Origin: Sporomusaceae bacterium
GTDB taxonomy: Bacteria > Bacillota > Negativicutes > Sporomusales > UBA7701
Assembly: GCA_031460455.1 (NCBI GenBank)
Contig: JAVKTQ010000006.1
Location: 62,001-126,000, forward strand
Direction: 5' to 3'
Length of the DNA stretch: 64,000 bases
Shown here in pieces: positions 1 through 8,415 of this stretch. Position numbers and translations under genes: made by a program. Every line of letters starts with the position of its first letter. Positions within the stretch are counted from its first letter, which is position 1. Under the pieces are notes generated by a model. That model saw only the letters and a list, made by a program, of their open reading frames with translations, ran no database searches and was not told the DNA's origin.

Positions 1-300
1 GAGCCAAGCGCCATCAAGGTAAATTTGCCCGAATGACCCGACAAAAGCGCCGATGATGCTGACGACGCCGAATCTCTTTATCACTCCCCAATTGACTTCC
101 GACCTGTATAGGATCAACCGGGACACGTTGTTGAAAAAATGAACAATCGCCGCTAAGAAGATCGCCACTTTAACATCAAAAAACAGCGTCATGACCGGCA
201 TCATGATTGTGCCTACCCCAAACCCGGTGAAAAGAGTAATAACCGAGGTCGCCAAAGTAACAGGAATCAGGACTAAATACTTAGCAGACAGCAAATCCAT
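1..300 (-). CDS. TauE/SafE (TSUP) family exporter, N-terminal 100 residues, cut by window edge
   Basis: The reading frame begins with ATG at 300, seven bases after GAGGTG, and runs off the window. The product starts MDLLSAKYLVLIPVTLATS and continues with long hydrophobic stretches separated by a short charged loop, as in the TSUP family of sulfite, sulfonate or organic-anion exporters, which have two repeated four-helix halves in the cytoplasmic membrane. The segment with G-F-G-V-G-T then P-V-M-T-L-F matches the family's N-terminal repeat. Substrate cannot be told. The family call rests on pattern recognition of one third of the protein. Confidence 0.7.
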   Translation of the reverse strand, partial: MDLLSAKYLVLIPVTLATSVITLFTGFGVGTIMMPVMTLFFDVKVAIFLAAIVHFFNNVSRLILYRSEVNWGVIKRFGVVSIIGAFVGSFGQIYLDGAWL

Positions 301-343
301 TTATTGCACCTCATTTTTCATTATACCGCAAGGCGAACTACAA

Positions 344-448
344 TTAGTCTTCTTCGCCATGTTTTGCCAAAACTTCCTTCTCCATGACTATCCGGCGCAG
401 ATACAAAACCGGAAAAATGGGCAAAGACGCTATAGTCCACGCGAAAAA
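344..448 (-). pseudogene. Possible remnant of a small membrane protein upstream of the exporter
   Basis: Reading on the minus strand, a frame ending at a TAA at 344-346 gives a protein-like hydrophobic stretch (HPFFAWTIASLPIFPVLYLR) followed by a charged tail ending KHGEED. No ATG or GTG with a ribosome binding site begins this frame; the only in-frame option is a TTG without one, and the terminator of the upstream gene lies across its 5' side. It may be a short coupled membrane subunit of the exporter, a decayed fragment, or chance. Confidence 0.2.
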
Positions 449-470
449 GGGATGCCCAGGGGCATCCCTT
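444..470 (-). terminator. Rho-independent terminator of the ACT-domain gene
   Basis: A perfect 10-bp stem (AAGGGATGCC with GGCATCCCTT, loop of four) is followed on the minus strand by a run of five T. It lies about 50 bases past the stop of the ACT-domain gene. Confidence 0.85.
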
Positions 471-517
471 AAGTTTGTATTGTGATTGCCGGGAAGTCCC
501 CGCGCTCCCTGGAGAAC

Positions 518-934
518 TCAGCTCCTTAAAACCTCCATAGCCCTTTCGCAATCTTCCTGCTGCAAATAAAGGACAACGCCGTAACCTCCCTTTATATTGG
601 CTATCCCGCAAGATTCATAAACATTGATATCCGCCTGCGAAAGCTTCCCGTATATATCCGCCAATGCTCCCGACTCGTCATCATACCCTTTGAGCAACAA
701 AGCGCAATAAGGACCCTCCATATCCAGTCCCGCCTTGTTCGCTCCATCCCTCATCTTCGAACCGTCGTCAGGAAAAAGCGAGAACCGGGTGCGCACACGT
801 TCCGCGGGGACTGCCCTGAAGGCCAGCAAATTAACGCCAAAGCCGGCAACCGCCGCAAGCAGCTTAGAACCTTCCCCGGCATGGCCATCGACCGTTATAT
901 CGTAGTATTCGGCTTTTTTTAAATCCAACGCCAT
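518..934 (-). CDS. Small tandem ACT-domain protein
   Basis: This 138-residue protein appears to consist of two ACT-like beta-alpha-beta-beta-alpha-beta units. The first (about 8-65) begins YYDITVDGHAGEGSKLLAAV and the second (about 70-135) contains LLLKGYDDESGALADIYGKL, the usual glycine-bearing turn that binds small ligands. No catalytic domain is attached, so it is likely a cytoplasmic amino-acid-binding regulatory protein. It reads divergently from the LysR gene across 157 bases and ends in its own hairpin, so it is probably monocistronic. The ligand is unknown. Confidence 0.7.
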   Translation of the reverse strand: MALDLKKAEYYDITVDGHAGEGSKLLAAVAGFGVNLLAFRAVPAERVRTRFSLFPDDGSKMRDGANKAGLDMEGPYCALLLKGYDDESGALADIYGKLSQADINVYESCGIANIKGGYGVVLYLQQEDCERAMEVLRS

Positions 935-1091
935 TTTACACGCCCCCCTCTTCTATCGGCAAATACACCGGTGAAACACCGTCTGGAAAATGCTTGCATA
1001 TTTGCTGATTTCATTCTATCATGGTAACAAAACTTTTGTTAAGCCGATTATTCAGATCATAACAATCGGCATAACCGATGGATGTGGCAAC

Positions 1092-1985
1092 ATGTACATG
1101 AAGCACCTGCAAACCTTTCTCTCCGTAGCCCGCCTGCTAAATTTCAGCGGCGCCGCCCAGGCGCTCAACTATTCCCAGTCGACGGTATCCGAGCATATTC
1201 ATATCCTTGAAGAAGATCTCGGCGCGATATTATTCGAGCGCCTCGGCAAAAAGGTCTTTCTCACCGAGAAGGGGAAAAAGCTCCTGCCACTCGCCGAACG
1301 CATGGTAAGAGACGCCGAGGAACTAAAAGGACTATTCAAAGAAGACGGCGTCGTTTCCGGCTGCCTGAATATCGGCGCCTCCGAATCGCTCTGCGTCTTC
1401 TGGCTCCCGCCGTTGCTGAAGGAATACCGGCAAAGCTACCCGCAAGTACAGCTCAATATCAAAGTAGGCAACTGCACGGACTTTCCGCTGTGGCTGCAGC
1501 AAAACACCATTGACGTGGCGTTTAGCCTCAATAATAATTCCGTGCAGCAGCAACTGCGGCAAATCGAACTGTTCCGCGGTGAAACCGCCTTTATTGCCTC
1601 GCCTGATCACGAACTGGCGGCAAACCCGCTACTGACCCCGCAAAATCTTGCCGGCCACCCCCTATTCCTGCCGGAAGGGCACAGCGGCTACCCGATGGAC
1701 CTGAAAAACCTGCTGGAAAGAGAAGGCGTCACGGCCAACACCATCATGGAATTCGGCAGCCTAGAGGCAATAAAGCACTGCGTAAAAAGCGGTCTGGGTA
1801 TATCGCTCCTGCCGAAAATCGTCGTTGAAGAAGACATCAAGCGCGGCGAACTGATAAAGCTCAATTGGACAAATACTCCCATCGGCATTCAGGCCCTAAT
1901 GCTTATTCATCGCGAAAAATGGCTGTCGCCCGCATTGTCGGCATTGGAAAAAACCATCCTGGCATCATTAGCCCGCCAGCGATAG
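1092..1985 (+). CDS. LysR-family transcriptional regulator
   Basis: This is a 297-residue protein of normal LysR length. The N-terminal winged helix-turn-helix occupies about residues 3-62 (HLQTFLSVARLLNFSGAAQA, then YSQSTVSEHI and the wing ELGxxLFER-like ILFERLGKKVFLT). The rest is a periplasmic-binding-like effector domain (about 90-290). The open frame extends upstream to 990, but those residues do not look like a LysR N-terminus, so the ATG at 1092 is chosen; ATG at 1098 is also possible and neither has a strong ribosome binding site. It is divergent from the ACT-domain gene, its most obvious candidate target. The effector is not predictable. Confidence 0.9.
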   Translation: MYMKHLQTFLSVARLLNFSGAAQALNYSQSTVSEHIHILEEDLGAILFERLGKKVFLTEKGKKLLPLAERMVRDAEELKGLFKEDGVVSGCLNIGASESLCVFWLPPLLKEYRQSYPQVQLNIKVGNCTDFPLWLQQNTIDVAFSLNNNSVQQQLRQIELFRGETAFIASPDHELAANPLLTPQNLAGHPLFLPEGHSGYPMDLKNLLEREGVTANTIMEFGSLEAIKHCVKSGLGISLLPKIVVEEDIKRGELIKLNWTNTPIGIQALMLIHREKWLSPALSALEKTILASLARQR

Positions 1986-2018
1986 TCCTCCCGCCCTGAC
2001 CGAGTACAATTGACGCAG

Positions 2019-2048
2019 AAGAGGGATACCGGTCACGGTATCCCTCTT
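2019..2048. terminator. Perfect 12-bp hairpin between convergent genes
   Basis: AAGAGGGATACC and GGTATCCCTCTT pair perfectly around a GGTCAC loop. The hairpin lies between the LysR gene and the convergent kinase gene and covers the kinase stop codon. Neither side has a convincing T-run, so termination may be weak. Confidence 0.55.
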
Positions 2049-3849
2049 AGCTTGTCGATAAAAACCTCTCTGCCGCGTCGCCGCGACCGGCGAAATCGTT
2101 GCGCCCGAAGCGCAGGAAAAACGTCGTCCCGGCCGACGAGGTGGTGACCTCTAGCTTCGCGCCGTGCCTGTCGGCTATCCGGCGGCAGACCGCCAGCCCC
2201 AGCCCCGTGCCGTGCTCCTTCGTCGTCATGAATGGCGTCCCCAGCTTGTCCAGCACCTCCTGCGGAATACCGCCGCCCGAGTCGCCTACGGCGAGCACCG
2301 CCCCGCCCCTGTCGCAAAAAGTGCTTATCGTCAGCCGCCCGCCCGGCTCCATAGCCTCCAGGCCGTTGCGGGCCAGGTTCAGCACAAGCTGCCTTATCTC
2401 GCGCTCGTCGAACCTGACGGCGGGGATATCGCCCGTCGACAGCTCCAGCGAATGCCCGGCGCGGGCGGCGTCCGCCTCAAGCAGCGGATAAAGCGCCTTC
2501 AGCACGCCGTTTAGGTCGCCCTGTCCCGGCTCCGCGGCCTTCGTCCGCGCCAGCGACAGGTACTCCGAGATAATCGCGTTGGCCCGATCCAGCTCCTCGA
2601 TCATCGTCGCGAACTGCTCGCGGTGCTCGGCGTATTTCTCTTTATTCGCGAACAACTGCAGGTAGCCCCGCACCGTCGTCAACGGGTTCCTGATCTCATG
2701 GCCAATGCCGGCCGCCAGCTCGCCCACCGTGTTCAGCCTGTCCAGCCTCGCCAGCTCGGCCTCGAATATTCGCCGCTCGCCGATATCCCTGATATATACG
2801 GACAAGCCCTCGGGCGCCGGATACGCGTGCACCTCTACCCATCGGCCCGTATCGGGAGAAACGGCCTCGAAATATACGGCGGCGTTTTCCCGCTTGGCCT
2901 TGTGATACTGATCGTAAAACGGCTGCGCGTCGGGATAGATATCCCAGAGGCTTCTGCCCAGCTCTCCTTCAAACCCTTTGAAACCGTACCTCTCTATGGC
3001 CGCGGGGTTGGCGTACACCACCCGCCAGTCGTTGTCGAGAATAAAAAGGCCGTCCGATATGCTCGCCAGCGTCTCCGTCAGCCGCCGGTTGGCCGCGGCC
3101 AGCTCGCGCGCCTTCTCGTTCATCCTCTCGTACGGCTCCCGCAGGCTGGTCGCCACCACCGCCCGATAGAGGAAAAAGAACGCCGTCACCTTCAGCAGGT
3201 GGCCGATCACGTTCACCAGATCGCCGCCGAACTTGTACATGGTCAGCGACAGCTCGGTGGCCACGGAAACGGCGAAAAAAGCCAGCAGCGGCCGGTACAC
3301 CCGCGGCCCGAAATGCTCCCGCTGCCCTATCAGCACGAGCACGCTGGCAGTCAGAACGGCGCTGACGACATACTCGCTGTATATCTTAAACAGTGTCAGC
3401 CCCTGCCCGTCCACGAACGCGACCGGGAAAACGCCCTTGTACAAGGCGAGCGCCGCCGCCGCCGCCGCCGCGGCATAACCGGCCAGCACGTATGAATGCC
3501 GCCAGCCCCGGCCGATGGCGATCCCCGCCAGCAGCATGCCCGTGCTGTCGAGGTACCTGGCGATAACCCACAGCTGGGCCGGCAAATCGTTGCCCGCCTC
3601 GGGAAACACCGCCATCCCCGTATATGTCAGCATATGGGCAACATCGAAACAGCCGGCGAACGCGTACGCGATGCCAATGAGCGGAATAAAATCGTCTTTC
3701 AAATTGTCGTATGTGTTGAGAACGATGAACACGATGGAAAAAGCGATGATAATAGTAATCCCTTCAGCGACGACATGAAACGCCAGGAAATTCGTCATCC
3801 CCGCATAGCCGGCCGTCGCCAGCGCCCCAACCGCTGCTAAGGCAAACAC
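2047..3849 (-). CDS. MASE3-type membrane sensor histidine kinase with PAS domain
   Basis: About 600 residues. Residues 1-235 form six to eight membrane helices of the MASE3 type. A PAS domain follows (about 250-365, SISDGLFILDNDWRVVYANP), then the phosphoacceptor helix with HEIRNPLTTVRGYLQLF (His about 395) and an HATPase domain (about 480-590) with the N box NLARNGLEA, GDSGGGIP and GTGLGLAVC. The kinase core resembles sporulation kinases and the kinase at 58275. No receiver protein is adjacent, which fits an orphan kinase feeding a phosphorelay. The frame's own start is a GTG at 3849 with a poorly spaced GGGGG; a far better AGGAGG-ATG start lies 44 bases upstream in another frame. Confidence 0.88.
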   Translation of the reverse strand: MFALAAVGALATAGYAGMTNFLAFHVVAEGITIIIAFSIVFIVLNTYDNLKDDFIPLIGIAYAFAGCFDVAHMLTYTGMAVFPEAGNDLPAQLWVIARYLDSTGMLLAGIAIGRGWRHSYVLAGYAAAAAAAALALYKGVFPVAFVDGQGLTLFKIYSEYVVSAVLTASVLVLIGQREHFGPRVYRPLLAFFAVSVATELSLTMYKFGGDLVNVIGHLLKVTAFFFLYRAVVATSLREPYERMNEKARELAAANRRLTETLASISDGLFILDNDWRVVYANPAAIERYGFKGFEGELGRSLWDIYPDAQPFYDQYHKAKRENAAVYFEAVSPDTGRWVEVHAYPAPEGLSVYIRDIGERRIFEAELARLDRLNTVGELAAGIGHEIRNPLTTVRGYLQLFANKEKYAEHREQFATMIEELDRANAIISEYLSLARTKAAEPGQGDLNGVLKALYPLLEADAARAGHSLELSTGDIPAVRFDEREIRQLVLNLARNGLEAMEPGGRLTISTFCDRGGAVLAVGDSGGGIPQEVLDKLGTPFMTTKEHGTGLGLAVCRRIADRHGAKLEVTTSSAGTTFFLRFGRNDFAGRGDAAERFLSTS

Positions 3850-3893
3850 CCAAAACTGTCCCCCTTTCCCGCTCCGCGGGGCAAGAATCCCAT
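3837..3893 (-). other. 18-codon leader-like ORF overlapping the kinase start
   Basis: An ATG at 3893 is preceded by AGGAGG (3899-3904) with ideal spacing. It reads MGFLPRGAGKGDSFGCLP and stops at 3837, inside the kinase gene. The kinase frame stays open upstream past this ATG, so one base gained or lost near the AAAGGGGGA run at about 3860-3868 would fuse this start to the kinase. It could be a coupling leader, a slippage site, a true frameshift mutation or a sequencing indel. Confidence 0.45.
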
Positions 3894-3975
3894 GTGGCCC
3901 TCCTAAAACCGAAATTAAATATTGAATTATTATAAATATCCAAAAAATCCTTCTAAATAATGCAATTTTTCATTT

Positions 3976-4004
3976 AAAAAGGAGACGCTAACGCGTCTCC
4001 TTTT
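3976..4004 (-). terminator. Terminator of the HD-GYP gene
   Basis: GGAGACGC and GCGTCTCC pair around a four-base loop, with five T following on the minus strand and four T on the plus strand. The stop codon of the HD-GYP gene lies within the stem. Confidence 0.85.
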
Positions 4005-5073
4005 CCTTCCTCGCCCGGCCGGCAATAACCAGCTTAACGAACGCCTCGGCCACCTCCGGGTCGAACTGCCCGCCCTTCCCGGCCTCGATAACCGCCAGCG
4101 CGGCCGCCACCTCCCGCCGCCCTTGCGCCGACCGGCCCGACGTCATCGCGTCGAAAGCGTCGGCCACCGCGATTATCCTCGCCCCCAGCGGGATCTCCTT
4201 GCCCCGCAGGCCGCCCGGGTAGCCGCCGCCGTCGTAGCGCTCGTGATGGCGGCGGACGATATCCGCCTCCTCCCGGAAGACATCGAAGTTCGCGAGAATA
4301 TCCGCTCCCACCGCGGCGTGGGCCTGCACCGGCCGGCGCTCGTCCGGCGTCAGCGGGCCGTCCTTGCTCAAAATCGCCGCCGGGATGACGATCTTGCCGA
4401 TATCGTGCAGCAGTGCCGCCCGCGTCACCGTCTCCACCGCCGGCGGGGGCAGGCCCAGCGCCCTCGCCAAATCCTGGCCCAGGTTGCTCACCGCGTCCGA
4501 GTGGCCGTTGCTGTAAGGATCCTTCATCTCGAACATATTCACGAGGATTTTCAGCATCCTGACGTACTGGCCCTCCCGCGAAGCCGCCCGCCGCGCACAG
4601 TCGGTGATCTCGTACAAAAACTCGGCCGTATGGCAGTCGTCGCCACAGCCCGCCAGCGGCACCCGCCGGCGCTCGACCACCCTCGCCGCCCCGCCCCGTC
4701 CGGCATACTCCTCCGTCCGCACCGTTTCCCCCGCGGGGCGGTGCACCGCCCCGACAGCCAGCCCGGCAAGTCCAAGTAATTCCTTACTGCCGCACAGCTC
4801 CTCAATCACTCCCCCCCGGGCGATAACCAGCGCGCACGGCATCCCTCCGAAGGCGCGGCTGCACAGTTCCAGGCGGTGAGTCGCGGCTGCCAGCTTCTGC
4901 TGCAGGTATGCGACACAGGCGACAATGGCCGCAAATGCCGCAAGATGGGCGGCATACCCGGCCGGCCCGTATTCTCCCCCCCGCACGAGCGCGACGAACA
5001 AATCGTTCACCCCCACGGCGAGAAGCATGATGACGCCGAGAGCCAGCGGCTTTTTCCAGGCACTGTTGTTCAT
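3988..5073 (-). CDS. Membrane-anchored HD-GYP cyclic-di-GMP phosphodiesterase
   Basis: A 361-residue protein. Two membrane helices lie in the first 60 residues, a poorly conserved sensor region follows (about 70-150), and an HD-GYP domain fills the rest. The metal-binding HD motif reads LLHDIGKIVIP, followed by HHERYDGGGYPGGL (the GYP signature) and ARIIAVADAFDAM. Proteins with this intact set hydrolyse cyclic-di-GMP. ATG at 5073 is favoured over the GTG at 5079 because GGGG lies eight bases before it but only two before the GTG. It is divergently transcribed from the MarR gene. Confidence 0.9.
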   Translation of the reverse strand: MNNSAWKKPLALGVIMLLAVGVNDLFVALVRGGEYGPAGYAAHLAAFAAIVACVAYLQQKLAAATHRLELCSRAFGGMPCALVIARGGVIEELCGSKELLGLAGLAVGAVHRPAGETVRTEEYAGRGGAARVVERRRVPLAGCGDDCHTAEFLYEITDCARRAASREGQYVRMLKILVNMFEMKDPYSNGHSDAVSNLGQDLARALGLPPPAVETVTRAALLHDIGKIVIPAAILSKDGPLTPDERRPVQAHAAVGADILANFDVFREEADIVRRHHERYDGGGYPGGLRGKEIPLGARIIAVADAFDAMTSGRSAQGRREVAAALAVIEAGKGGQFDPEVAEAFVKLVIAGRARKEKETR

Positions 5074-5156
5074 GGCCACATCCCCTTATAACCATACTTG
5101 CTTTATATATTATGTTTACTAGAAGCAGCAGGTGCGTGACCTTTTACAACTGACTA

Positions 5157-5186
5157 TTGACAACGGTGCGGCCGCTGGCCTAGACT
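5157..5186 (+). promoter_or_regulatory. Likely sigma-A promoter of the MarR gene
   Basis: TTGACA (5157-5162) and TAGACT (5181-5186) are separated by 18 bases, 43 bases before the marR-type start codon. Confidence 0.55.
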
Positions 5187-5228
5187 AGAAAAGAACAGCA
5201 CGCACGCAGACTAACACGGGGTGAAATT

Positions 5229-5654
5229 ATGCTCGATATTTTCGACAGCACCTGCGTCCTTCTGGCCAAAGCCGAACAAAAGCATTACCTTTTCACCAAA
5301 AAGCTACTCAATGAGAACAGCCTCGGCATAACGCCCGGCCAGATGATGCTCCTCTATACCCTCTTCAAAGGCGACGGCATCGCCATCACCGAACTCGGCA
5401 AAAAAATCTTCCTCGACAACTCCACCCTCACCGGCCTCATCGACCGCCTCGAAAAACTCGAGCTCGTCTACCGCGCCGCCACGCCGGAAGACCGCCGCTG
5501 CTACTGCATCTTCCTCACCGACAAAGCCCGCGGCCTGGAAAAAGACATCTGCAAAACCATGGCCCAGGTCGAAGAAACGATGACCGGCGGCTGCAGCCCC
5601 GAGGAAATCGCCGCCTTCCGCCTCGTCCTCAAGCGCATCTTCGCCACCCTGTAA
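5229..5654 (+). CDS. MarR-family transcriptional regulator
   Basis: A 141-residue winged-helix protein. The recognition region reads ITELGKKIFLDNSTLTGLID followed by RLEKLELVYRAATPEDRRC, the typical MarR recognition helix and wing with the conserved D-R pair. Such dimers repress nearby genes and release DNA on binding phenolic or other lipophilic ligands. It stands between the HD-GYP gene (divergent) and the acyl-CoA dehydrogenase operon (convergent), so its target is uncertain; it could sense an aromatic substrate of the neighbouring catabolic operon. Confidence 0.9.
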   Translation: MLDIFDSTCVLLAKAEQKHYLFTKKLLNENSLGITPGQMMLLYTLFKGDGIAITELGKKIFLDNSTLTGLIDRLEKLELVYRAATPEDRRCYCIFLTDKARGLEKDICKTMAQVEETMTGGCSPEEIAAFRLVLKRIFATL

Positions 5655-5666
5655 ATACTGCAAAGC

Positions 5667-5694
5667 AAAACCCCCGGAATTTTCCGGGGGTTTT
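5667..5694. terminator. Bidirectional terminator between MarR gene and acyl-CoA dehydrogenase operon
   Basis: AAAACCCCCGGAA pairs with TTCCGGGGGTTTT, giving a GC-rich stem flanked by T-runs in both directions between two convergent genes. Confidence 0.9.
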
Positions 5695-5710
5695 CCATTG
5701 CCTGATACTA

Positions 5711-6850
5711 TTACCGCAGGATATTGCCGGCGATGACCATCCGCTGCGCCTGATTGGTGCCCTCGTAGATCTGCGTGATCTTGGCGTCGCGCATCATCCG
5801 CTCCACCGGATACTCGCGGCTGAAGCCGTAGCCGCCGAACACCTGCACCGCGTCCGTCGTCACCGCCATCGCCGCATCCGACGCGAACATCTTCGCCATC
5901 GCCGCCTCCTTGGCGTACGGCATGCCGTTCGACCGCTTGAACGCCGCCTGATAGGTCAGCAGCCTCGCCGCCTCGACCTTGGTCGCCATATCGGCCAGCA
6001 TGAAGTTGACCGCCTGGAAGGTCGAGATCGGCTTGCCGAACTGCACACGCTGCTTCGAGTACTTGATCGCCTCGTCCAGCGCCCCCTGGGCGATGCCCGT
6101 CGCCTGGGCGGCCACGCCGATGCGGCCGCTGTCCAGAGCCCCCATCGCGATCTTGAAGCCGTCGCCCTCCTTGCCCAGCAGATTGGCGGCCGGCACACGG
6201 CAGTTCTCGAAGATTAGCTCGCGCTGCACCGACGAGCGGATACCCATCTTAACCTCCTTCTTGCCGAAGGAAAAGCCGGGGGTGCCCTTCTCGACGATAA
6301 AGCAGCTCATCCCCTTAGGCCCGAGCGCCTTGTCGGTCGCGGCGAAGAACAGGTAAATCTCGGCCTCGCCGCCGTTCGTGTTGAACACCTTGGTGCCGTT
6401 CAGCACATAACTGTCGCCGTCCTTGACCGCCGTGCTCGAGCCGTTGGCCGCGTCCGTGCCGGCGTTGGGCTCGGTCAGGCCGAACGCCCCCAGCTTGCTG
6501 CCTTCGGCCAGCGGGCGCAGGAACTTCTGCTTCTGCTCCTCGGTCCCGTAGAGCATGATCGGCCCGGAGCACAGCGACACATGCACCGACAGGCCGATGC
6601 CTGTCGAGGCGCACACCCGCGAAATCTCCTCGACCGCGATCGCGTAGCTCACATAGTCGCTGCCCGCGCCGCCGTATTCTTCGGGGTACGGCAGACCGAG
6701 CAGGCCGAGCTGGCCCATCTGATCGAAAATATCCCGCGGGAAAAGCTCCTTCTCGTCGCGTTCGGCCGCCGTCGGCGCCACCGACTTGGCGGCGAACTCG
6801 CGCACCATCTTACGGATGTCTTCTTGTTCCGGGGTCAGGATGAAATTCAT
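5711..6850 (-). CDS. Acyl-CoA dehydrogenase
   Basis: A 379-residue FAD enzyme of standard length. Landmarks are the N-terminal helical domain, [13 protein letters not shown] in the middle domain, [13 protein letters not shown], and near the C-terminus [21 protein letters not shown] with the catalytic base Glu in QIYEGTNQ. It oxidises acyl-CoA to enoyl-CoA or runs in reverse as an enoyl-CoA reductase, exchanging electrons with Etf. It is the last gene of the sigma-54 operon, 40 bases after the HpaB-like gene, and starts after GGAGG. Because EtfA here carries ferredoxin clusters, a bifurcating reductase role like that of the caffeyl-CoA reductase complex is plausible but unproven. Confidence 0.93.
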   Translation of the reverse strand: MNFILTPEQEDIRKMVREFAAKSVAPTAAERDEKELFPRDIFDQMGQLGLLGLPYPEEYGGAGSDYVSYAIAVEEISRVCASTGIGLSVHVSLCSGPIMLYGTEEQKQKFLRPLAEGSKLGAFGLTEPNAGTDAANGSSTAVKDGDSYVLNGTKVFNTNGGEAEIYLFFAATDKALGPKGMSCFIVEKGTPGFSFGKKEVKMGIRSSVQRELIFENCRVPAANLLGKEGDGFKIAMGALDSGRIGVAAQATGIAQGALDEAIKYSKQRVQFGKPISTFQAVNFMLADMATKVEAARLLTYQAAFKRSNGMPYAKEAAMAKMFASDAAMAVTTDAVQVFGGYGFSREYPVERMMRDAKITQIYEGTNQAQRMVIAGNILR

Positions 6851-6890
6851 CGATTGTTCCTCCCGTGTGCTTGTTTTTTATATTAACCGG

Positions 6891-8354
6891 CTATTTTTTC
6901 GCCGGAGCGGGATCGGCCAACTCGGCGGTGATGCCGGCGATGCGTTTGGCGTCCTTGGCGAATTTCTCCCATGGCTCCATCGCGCGGACCACCATGCGGG
7001 CCCCGTCGGGCGAGCCGCCGCCGTGCATGCAGCCGGGGATGCCGCCGCCGACCGTCAGCCACTCCACCAGCCTCGCCGCCCTGGCCCGCGTCTCGCCGTC
7101 CGCCCCCGCCGTCAGCGCCTTCAGGATCTCCGCGCCATAAATAGGCGACTGGCAATCCTTATAGGAGGGGAAACAGCCGGTCTCGGCGACGCCGCCGCTG
7201 ATATCCTGAGCGATTACCTTTGTTTCGTAGGGCAGTTTGGCGACCTGGGTCTTGTTGACATGGGCCAGCAGCATATCGGGAATCCATACGCCGGTGGCGT
7301 GGGCCTTGCCGGCGAGCATCGCCCCCAGGCCGACCGAGTAGGTAATCTCGTTGTTGATCGCCATCTGGTTGAGCTTATCCTGGAAAGGCTTCTGCGACAG
7401 GCCGTTGGCGCGGGCCATGTTGATCGCCGCTCCGCACATGATGTCGCCCTGGCCGGCCACGCAAGCGCCGATCGCCGCGCGGTAAATGGCGGTGAAGAAG
7501 CCGATGATCTTGCCGCTGTACTTGAACTCGCCGTTCATGAAAACGCGGTCGTTCGGCACAAAGACATCGTCGAAGAACAGGAACGCCTGGGTTATATTGC
7601 CCGACTTCGGCGCATCCCAGCCCTCCTCCTCGTCGCGGGCGTCGCTCGGCCGGCGCGTCTCGACGATCGTCAGCCCGGCCACATCGCGGGGCACCGCCAC
7701 CGCCAGGCAGAAGTCTTTCTCGCTTTCGCCGTAGCCGCTGCCGGGAACGACGATGATTTCGTGGCAGGCAGCCACGCCGCAAATCTGGGCTTTGTAACCG
7801 CGGATGACGATCCCGTCTGGCCGGACTTCCTTGACGTGGAGGTTGGAATCCTTGTTCGGCTGCTCGGAAGGCTTGAGGGCCCGGTTGCCCTTGGCGTCGG
7901 TGATCGCGCCCGCCAGCGCCAGGCAGTTGTCCTCGACATGCTTGAAGTATTTCTTGATCCGCTCGTGGTAGTTCGTCCCGTACTCCTTATCCATGTCGTA
8001 CGTGACAGCCCACAGCACGTTGATCCCCGTCCAACCGGCGCAGGTCGCCCCCTGGCAGGTCCCCGTCCAATGGTACTGGGCCCGCTTCATCTTCGAATTG
8101 CCCATCACCGCTTCCATGCTGTTCATCAGCGTATTCCAGCGGTGGGCGGTCTCGCCGGTCAGATGGGATTTGGCGGTAAACACAGGGGCCCTCTCCGGAT
8201 CGAACGCCGCGTCGTACGAATCCGCCACCGACTGGACATGCAGCCGGGTCGCGGGATGGGTCGTCACGTCCGCGATGAGTTCCCCCCACTTATACATGTT
8301 CGGGCGCAGCTTCTGCAGAGACTCCCTGTACTGTTGACCGTTCATCAGTGCCAT
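6891..8354 (-). CDS. HpaB / 4-hydroxybutyryl-CoA dehydratase superfamily flavoprotein lacking the Fe-S ligand set
   Basis: A 487-residue protein that aligns end to end with 4-hydroxybutyryl-CoA dehydratase and 4-hydroxyphenylacetate 3-hydroxylase (GAITDAKGNRA, DGIVIRGYKAQ, FFDDVFVPNDRVFM, MHGGGSP). Measured against my recollection of the clostridial dehydratase (cluster ligands Cys99, Cys103, His292, Cys299; catalytic Tyr296, Lys300, Glu257, Glu455), this protein has Cys100 and Cys105 with wrong spacing, Tyr291 in place of His, Ile295 in place of Tyr, Cys298 kept, Val299 in place of Lys, and no obvious equivalents of the two Glu. It is therefore unlikely to be a classical dehydratase. ATG at 8354 fits the GGGAG site better than the GTG at 8363. 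It sits between the CoA-transferase and the dehydrogenase, so its substrate is probably a CoA ester. Confidence 0.8.
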   Translation of the reverse strand: MALMNGQQYRESLQKLRPNMYKWGELIADVTTHPATRLHVQSVADSYDAAFDPERAPVFTAKSHLTGETAHRWNTLMNSMEAVMGNSKMKRAQYHWTGTCQGATCAGWTGINVLWAVTYDMDKEYGTNYHERIKKYFKHVEDNCLALAGAITDAKGNRALKPSEQPNKDSNLHVKEVRPDGIVIRGYKAQICGVAACHEIIVVPGSGYGESEKDFCLAVAVPRDVAGLTIVETRRPSDARDEEEGWDAPKSGNITQAFLFFDDVFVPNDRVFMNGEFKYSGKIIGFFTAIYRAAIGACVAGQGDIMCGAAINMARANGLSQKPFQDKLNQMAINNEITYSVGLGAMLAGKAHATGVWIPDMLLAHVNKTQVAKLPYETKVIAQDISGGVAETGCFPSYKDCQSPIYGAEILKALTAGADGETRARAARLVEWLTVGGGIPGCMHGGGSPDGARMVVRAMEPWEKFAKDAKRIAGITAELADPAPAKK

Positions 8355-8415
8355 ACCGTTCACTCTCCCTAATCGTATTATCCGTCAAGCGGGATACCCG
8401 CCGAAGAATCGCTGG

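Noticed and set aside
6786-8372. A 528-codon plus-strand frame opposite the HpaB-like gene, and similar long frames opposite other GC-rich genes (for example 8509-9501, 11948-13708, 13834-15813, 36239-38407).
   Set aside because: They mirror codon-biased genes on the other strand, have Arg/His/Pro/Leu-rich composition, no ribosome binding sites and no recognisable domains.
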